From Gnetum montanum (Eukaryota > Streptophyta > Gnetopsida > Gnetales > Gnetaceae), in the NCBI GenBank assembly GCA_015680685.1, contig MNCI01001396.1, forward strand, positions 1 through 64,000: a stretch of 64,000 nucleotides of DNA, in the 5' to 3' direction. Below are positions 58,291 to 64,000 of the stretch, in pieces; positions within the stretch are counted from its first letter, which is position 1; each line of letters opens with the position of its first letter. The notes under the pieces were generated by a model. The model did no database searches, was not told the origin of the DNA, and saw only the letters and a list, made by a program, of their open reading frames with translations. The translations under genes were made by a program, and so were the position numbers.

Positions 58291-59400
58291 GATACTAGTG
58301 ATTTCATCATAGGACCATGAAAATGCAGTTAACCATTTATTCATCACATCTAGTAATTTCCTCTTTTACTTTTCATTAAGTTTGACATTTATGATTATTG
58401 GTTTTTTATTTTTTAGGAAGGCATACTCAAGGGTATCCAGTAGGGTTTTTAGTTCTAAGGGTTTTGGTTCATATTTCTCTTAGATCTCTAATTGTCCCCA
58501 TTCAATATATTTCTCCTGATATGATTCTATGCAAGGAGGTTATCTTTTTAACTATTCTAAGTTATCAGTTTCTTCAACATAGGCATTTGTGATTTTGTTT
58601 AATGGTTCCATGCATCTTTTATTCTATTTCTTTTTTAGTAATTAGCCACTGGGTTCTTTCTTGTTGAGTGGTTGTTACATATAGATACTTTTGTACTCAC
58701 ATCTTTTATGCATTTATTGCATATTATGATGTCATCATGTTTTGTGGTCTAGATCTTCTGCACACAATTGCACCTGTTATTGTTGTATGTGATACATGGA
58801 GCTCTACATCTCTAAATGATTCTAGCTTCATCATCCTTAGAGATTTCCAAGGACAAGACTCTAATTGCAAGCATAGCATCTACAGTACTAAGCCATGTCA
58901 TTTCCATGATTATGGGAAATTCCCTTTTGTTATTTCCCACATGTATGACTAAGAAATTAGTAGGATAACACCAACTGCTTATGGTAGTGATAACATCTTC
59001 CAGTTGTCCAAGTGGAACAAAAAACAATGGACTGGTCTACAGGCTCTAGGTGAATGTTACTTTTCTTCAATGGGGAAAGGTTCCTAGTCTTGTACATGTC
59101 TTGTGAAATGAGAGTTACTATTGATCTAGAATCTAAGAGAGCCTTGCATGGTTTATGTTCTACTATTTAAAGGTAAACTAAGGGACTTCCACAATTTGTT
59201 CTCTTTTTGGAAAGTACTCCTACTTTAATCTAGTGTTATTATTTGGGTGAGAATGACAATAGTGACCTTATCTGTAGATACTGGAAACATAATGTTCCTT
59301 GGAGAAGTGTGTATGGATGAGGTAGAGTTAGGTGAAGTGCCCATCCTTCAAACCTTTTCTAGACTTACCCTAAAAAAGGATGTTTTCTAGCACTTGGTTC
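58291..59400 (-). pseudogene. A3 pol: protease and linker
   Basis: The protease core reads KPCKALLDSRSIVTLIS at about 59160-59100. The catalytic Gly is Arg (59125-59133), a single-transition change from a Gly codon. The linker towards RT parallels 41688-42500 in A2. Stop-rich. Confidence 0.7.
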
Positions 59401-59519
59401 ACTTGATATTACCTCCTCTTGTGTAGTTATTGCCTTGGTAGCACTTTTTACTATGGTTGTGTTGGTAGCTCTCTTTGCATGACTAGTGGAAATAATGGTA
59501 GTAGGGAGTTAGGAGTTTG

Positions 59520-61786
59520 AAGTGAGGAACTAGCTACTAATTGGAACATGTAAGAATTTGGATCCATCGATGAGATAGTGGGTCTATGATGTTTCAGTAG
59601 ATAGTAGTGAGAAGAGGCATGAACTAAAGTATTCTCTAGAAAGATTGGATGTTGAACATAGTATTCATAGGGATTAGGTTGCTTATATGGATACTATTAT
59701 CTTGGTGGGGGCATTTCCCACACTTATGGTTATTGCCTTTGTTTTTGGTACTATTCTTGCGGTTAAGGATATGCCCCACTTAGATGATACATTTTTTGGT
59801 AGGGTTGTCGGAGGTTACCTTGTGGATAAGGTAATAGTCTAGGGATTTGTTTCTTGATGAATTTTAGATTAATTACATATGCCCTAGATTGTTGTAAGTG
59901 AGCCATAATAGGGAAACATCCCTTAGGATGTTCAGACTGGCATACTTTGTATCAGTCTATTAATTCCTCTACCGCAACAACTTTTCCTTTGTTCCTATAG
60001 TTCTTTTGTCTATTGTCTCTTCTTTTCTTTGCTTTGATCTAAGGCTTATTCAATCTTTTTCTCAACTATCTTTAGTGATGTAGAAAATTTATCATCCATG
60101 GAATTCCACATTTTCTCTACCTTGGTTGTAATATCATTAACTAATTTTTGAATTAGTAGAGTCTTTTGTTGGATCATGTATTTTAGAGTTTCTTCTTTTT
60201 GTGATTTACTTGTTCTCACATTCATTTTCCTTATTGTTAGATCTCTATTATATTCTTTGGCTTTTTCCTTAAATTTCCTTCTTCTTTTGCCACTTGGTCA
60301 ATGAGTTTCTAAATATGATGAGCTATCATCTTAGATAGTATACCTTAGGCAAATATCCCAAGAGTTTCTCTTGTCTTGTTTTGTAGCCCATCAACAATGT
60401 GTTGTAATTATTCCCTTTAAGAAGATTTTTGGCATGAGAACCTATGTAGTAGTGAATAATATCTACCCATTGCCACATCAAAGAATTCATGTATCCTTTG
60501 TTTCCATCCTTGAATTTGTTTTCTTAAGTTAGACACTCTAGAATAAGTTTGATATTTGTCATTAAAAATCTCTAGCATGGTACTTCATCTTCGAATTTAT
60601 TCAGGTTCTAAGAACCTATACTAGCTCTTTGCTTTTTTTATGAGTGTTCTAGGAAATAACTTTAGTTTCTACCAATTGTTTTCAATATTCTACAAGGCGT
60701 AGGCATCATTGAAGGCTTGAAGATGATGTTATGGATCTACATTATATCTACCTTTAAAATTTAGAATATTATTCATGTCTAGTTGCTTAATGCGACTATC
60801 CCTTACATGCCTGGTAGAAATATACATTACTTCTCTAATATTAATCATATTTTGAGTGTGTAGTAGGGGTTCTTTAGAGTTCATGAGCTCTGTTATAGTG
60901 GTGACCCCTCCAATGCTCATGATGCTCTCTTTCTTCATGTCTAATCCTTTCTCTTTTTCTCTTATGGTTTTCTTCTTCTTCATCAAGATGTCTTCTTTGA
61001 TGTACATCTCTCATGATTCCTTCATCTTTCTTCATCATGATTCCTTCATCTTTCTTCATCATGATTCCTCATTCTTCTTTCTCTCTTATTGGGATTTATG
61101 AAAGAGTGTGAGGAGGAAGAGGAAGAACTTAGGGAACAATGCTGGCTGGTTCTCCTTCTATGAATTCTTGATTTGTCCCTTTTTGATCTAGTGGAGGTTG
61201 TAGGCCTCAAGTCTCTTCTAAGCCTGGAGTATTCCTTATCTCCTCTGGGTGTTTCTGGAAGAGTTAAATGCAATTGTATCTTGATGAGATCTTCAATACA
61301 TATTATTGGTATTTGAGATTGAGATCCATGGGTTTGATAGAATTTCTTTGTTTGAAACATAGCATCGTCTCTTTCCTTTAAGATAACTATTTGAGATACT
61401 TCCTTTTCCTTATCAAGCTCATGTCTTGTCTTCATGATAGCATCCATTCTTACTTGAGCTTCTGTTGGTTGGTATGGCCTGGTCATGTGTTTGGTGATGT
61501 AATAACCTTCTTGCACGTGGCTAAGGTTTGACCTCATAAGGGTTTCTTATAGCATTGATAGTGTAAAAAATTCTAGAGATAAAACAATGTTGTCTTATAA
61601 ATCTCTCCATCTTAGTTGTTCATCTTGGTGAAAGTCAAATGTGAAGTCAAGATAGTATGGATTAGTGCAAGTGTATGAGATTTTGGTTTGCATTGATGCA
61701 CTCCAGTCTTCTTCATTATATTTCCTCTCATGACTCTTATTAAATTTAGTAGCAGGTAGTGATTTCTCTTTAATTGTAGAAGCCAC
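59520..61786 (-). pseudogene. A3 gag
   Basis: Starts MASTIKEKSLPATKFNKSHE at 61786. A long open part (61537-61046) holds a Ser/Arg-rich stretch (TSTRSKRDKSRIHRRRTSQ and a run of serines). A 24-bp repeat giving two copies of MMKKDEGI (about 61068-61011) and a His/Arg/Glu-rich stretch follow. The Gag domain runs from DMNNILNFKGRYNVDP (about 60760) to about 60390. The knuckle YKVCQSEHPKGCF (about 59950-59910) has lost its first Cys. The tail is Tyr/Gln/Pro-rich. Confidence 0.83.
61011..61068. repeat. 24-bp tandem repeat in A3 gag
   Basis: The unit CATCATGATTCCTTCATCTTTCTT is present about 2.3 times. It is in frame and adds eight residues per unit to the charged region. Not seen in A1 or A2. Confidence 0.8.
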
Positions 61787-61908
61787 ATTAAATGTTTAAT
61801 GCTTTAAGTGTGTACTTTAAAAAAATTGGTTTAAGTATGAAAGATTTACTTGATGATTCTTAACATAATGAACTTTGTAAAATCAACTACTTAGTGAACA
61901 TTGACACA

Positions 61909-61926
61909 TCCTCAACAATGATGCCA
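61909..61926 (-). other. A3 primer binding site (tRNA-Asp type)
   Basis: Sense strand TGGCATCATTGTTGAGGA, one base from the LTR. 12 of 18 positions match TGGCGCCGTTGCCGGGGA; all six differences are transitions. Confidence 0.7.
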
Positions 61927-61927
61927 A

Positions 61928-62785
61928 TGATAAGCAATTGGGTGTTTCAACACTCCACCATACAAGTCATAAGTGTACATGTGCAACCTAATCGTAATCT
62001 ATAAATAGCCAATGTAAATTCACTAGTAATTGAGGTTCAGTTCACGATTGTTGTCTTATCATGTTGAGTTAGTGAAGTTCAAGCTGTATGGTTTAACTCT
62101 TGGTGAGGCATATAATATGTTGATGTTTTTGGCATATGATTAAAATGGTAATATAATTCTAAGTGTAATGAAAGCAAAGAAACTATTCTAGCTTATAGGT
62201 GATAAGTATCTGCTCTTGTCTTATCGTACATGACAAGGACTCATGTAATCATTAGTGAGATTACCAAGAAAATCCACTATTGAGAGAATCAAGTGAACTC
62301 ATCACTAGGTTACCAAATGATTACACTACATGCTCAAAACTAGTTGTACTTATATCACCTTACTAAAAGACATAATAAAAAGTAAAGTACTTAGAAATTG
62401 TTAATGACTCAAGTAAAGTAAACATGTTGAAAGGTAAAATTAAACTAAGTAAAAATAAATAAAGTATAATGAAACCATAGTAGAAAAAAATCTTGATCTT
62501 TATTTTTAGTCATGAATTGTATCCAAGAACAATCTACTCAAGCAAAGATTTCGTACAACTATTTAACACCACATTGTAGGCATTCACTCTATTGCTAAGT
62601 CTAATTCATAGAAAAAAACCATAAAAATTCATCCAAGTATTGGTGAAAGATTATTCTTTTGATATGACAGTGGGTTAGTATTTATAGTGGTGACCAAGAT
62701 CCACTACATTGCATCTATGATGATGTAAAGTGGGCTATGATATCATAGATATGATATCACATCAGTTGACATATAGGTTTTATTA
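61928..62785 (-). mobile_element. A3 5' LTR
   Basis: 858 bp, TGATAAGCAATTGGG to GGTTTTATTA on the plus strand, followed by ATGGA. U3 with GATATC cores (62738-62757), reversed TATA (GTATTTATAG, about 62678). Confidence 0.88.
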
Positions 62786-63414
62786 ATGGACTAATGAGTC
62801 CTTTTACGTGATCAATATCTAAGGCATTCTCAACTTACCTATTTCTTGACATTCTATAAATATTGTGGGTTTTGGTTATTCTTTTGACTTCTAATGTCAT
62901 GGATATTAAGACAATTTTCTTATGCAACATGTGCCTCCATCCTAGAGCTTGCTCCAAGTGGACCAATGTGGTTGGCTTTACTAGAAGATTTTTGATCATT
63001 TTTGCATATTTGTATACAAATTCAAGTGGTAGAAGTTAGGAGCTTGATGGTGATGAAGCATGATCAATGAAGTTTTCTACTTGTTTTCTAATTTAGATTT
63101 ATTTTAAGATTGATGTTATGATGAACATGATGTACTTGAACTTATGTATTCATAGGTATTATCAACTCTCCTTGAAATTATGATTTTGTCATGATTATAA
63201 GATTTAACTATGAGCTTTGGTTTATATTTATGGAATCGCTACTTTAAGTACTTCAAGGTGTACTTTTTATTGTACTATGTGCTTGGTTAAGTTTTGTAAT
63301 GCTTATGGTGATTATTTTTCTTAGGATATAAGCATTAGGATGTCACATGCCCAAGTATTCAATTATGTGTAATTTAATTATGGAATTTATTAAGTAAAAT
63401 TTTGGGGTATGACA

Positions 63415-64000
63415 ATAAATGTGTGTGCTATCTTAGTTCCATTCTAGAGAAGTTTTTCAGTAAATTTGACCTTGTCTATTAGAATAGATATGCATGTGCT
63501 TTTCCACAATGATTGTATGATTTATGGAGCTAGTTAGTCTCGTGACTATAAGGTTAGAACAATTTATCTACTAATGGACTTGTTTGGAATGAGGACTTCA
63601 TGTTACTTCCTTTTTACTAGCATGAACTTATGATCCAAAACTAGTGGATTTGGTATGACCTTAGTCTAGTCAGACCTATTGGTCTTAAGGTCAGAAGTGG
63701 AACCTAAGGTTCCAAAAAATTTTGGGTTTGCTTGTTAAGGCATTGCTTTCATGGAACATGCTTTCTTTGAGATTGAGTCTTGTAGGTTCATTGCTAGGGC
63801 TAGAAATAAATCCTAAAGAGCTTTCAGACCAGTTACCAAAAAAAAAAAAAAACCTCATCGATGAACATCGAGTTGCCATTAGGAGGATCTTGGTTGGACT
63901 TGTGAGATAAGAGCTCATTCTCTTATGTAGATAGGAGACTATGTAGAAGGACAAGTCTCTTAGATCCTATAAGGACTACATCTGAGGGATGCCTTAGTGA
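63415..64000. other. Unassigned sequence at the right edge
   Basis: 586 bp with an A15 run at about 63838-63852. A plus-strand frame with LLSWNMLSLRL (about 63740) and a later GAGACTATG faintly recall a plant LINE endonuclease, but spacing and frame do not fit. Nothing firm. Confidence 0.4.

Larger units (their letters stand above)
49484..62785 (-). mobile_element. A3: Ty3/gypsy (Athila/Tat-like) LTR retrotransposon, uninterrupted
   Basis: 13.3 kb, LTRs 49484-50328 and 61928-62785. Target duplication ATGGG (49479-49483) and ATGGA (62786-62790), one mismatch. It is the only A-type element here without another element inside, so it gives the full order on the minus strand: primer site, gag, protease, RT, RNase H, integrase, spacer, ORF3. 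It keeps the RT catalytic FMDD but has many stops elsewhere. Confidence 0.92.
47807..63414. mobile_element. Possible older LTR, interrupted by A3
   Basis: The left end TGTAACACCTTGTGTTC (47807) and the right end AAAATTTTGGGGTATGACA (63396-63414) are near-inverted termini typical of long chromovirus (Tekay/Del-type) LTRs in plants. Taking A3 out leaves about 2.3 kb, a plausible size. Flanking 5-mers GTGAA and ATAAA agree at only three of five positions, and no primer site or polypurine tract is visible. It may be a solo LTR, or one LTR of a lost element. Confidence 0.35.

Noticed and set aside
63720-64000. Start of a LINE endonuclease (SWN… and a later ETM)
   Set aside because: The two motifs are about 61 codons apart and in different frames, against roughly half that in known LINEs. 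An A15 run lies between them, and the window ends before any second motif.

Overview
The window looks like nuclear intergenic DNA of a land plant, probably one with a large, repeat-filled genome. The reasons are its AT-richness, plant-type Ty3/gypsy polyproteins, a tRNA-Asp-type primer binding site, and LTR retrotransposons nested inside one another. I find no intact host gene. By element boundaries about 56 kb of the 64 kb (roughly 88 %) belongs to LTR retrotransposons of one related group. Reverse transcriptase and integrase residues, the primer type and an extra ORF between pol and the 3' LTR place the group near the Athila/Tat (non-chromovirus) branch of Ty3/gypsy. All coding regions carry stops and frameshifts.

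Layout. 1-640: 3' end of a plus-strand element (P0), ending at the only ambiguous base. 641-3355: unassigned. 3361-24034: plus-strand element A1 (gag, protease, RT, RNase H, integrase, long spacer, shortened ORF3) flanked by 5-bp duplications ATGAA; its 5' LTR is split by minus-strand element N1 (3911-13176, duplication CTTAG). 24040-24622: unassigned. 24628-46239: minus-strand element A2 (duplication ATGTG), whose pol is split by minus-strand element N2 (32603-41682, duplication GTAGA) and also carries an inverted RT/RNase H segment. 46245-49478: unassigned, with a possible older LTR starting at 47807. 49484-62785: minus-strand element A3 (duplication ATGGG/ATGGA). 62791-64000: the rest of the possible older LTR, then unassigned sequence.

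How the parts relate. A1, A2 and A3 once encoded gag-pol plus a third ORF of about 900 codons (ORF3). ORF3 has an N-terminal domain resembling the Pfam 'putative plant transposon protein' family, a long charged coiled coil and a conserved proline-rich C-terminus. N1 and N2 keep LTRs, primer site, gag, spacer and ORF3 but have no pol, so they look like a non-autonomous family mobilised in trans by A-type elements.

Features conserved between copies that look functional rather than accidental: a candidate intron of 250-340 nt ending exactly at the ORF3 start codon; a polypurine motif (core AGTCATGGGGG) at three fixed places per element; an 83-100-bp-spaced repeat in the spacer; three tandem 24-bp units inside the LTR; and palindromes around GATATC in U3. 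All positions and comparisons were read by eye. No alignment or database search was run.
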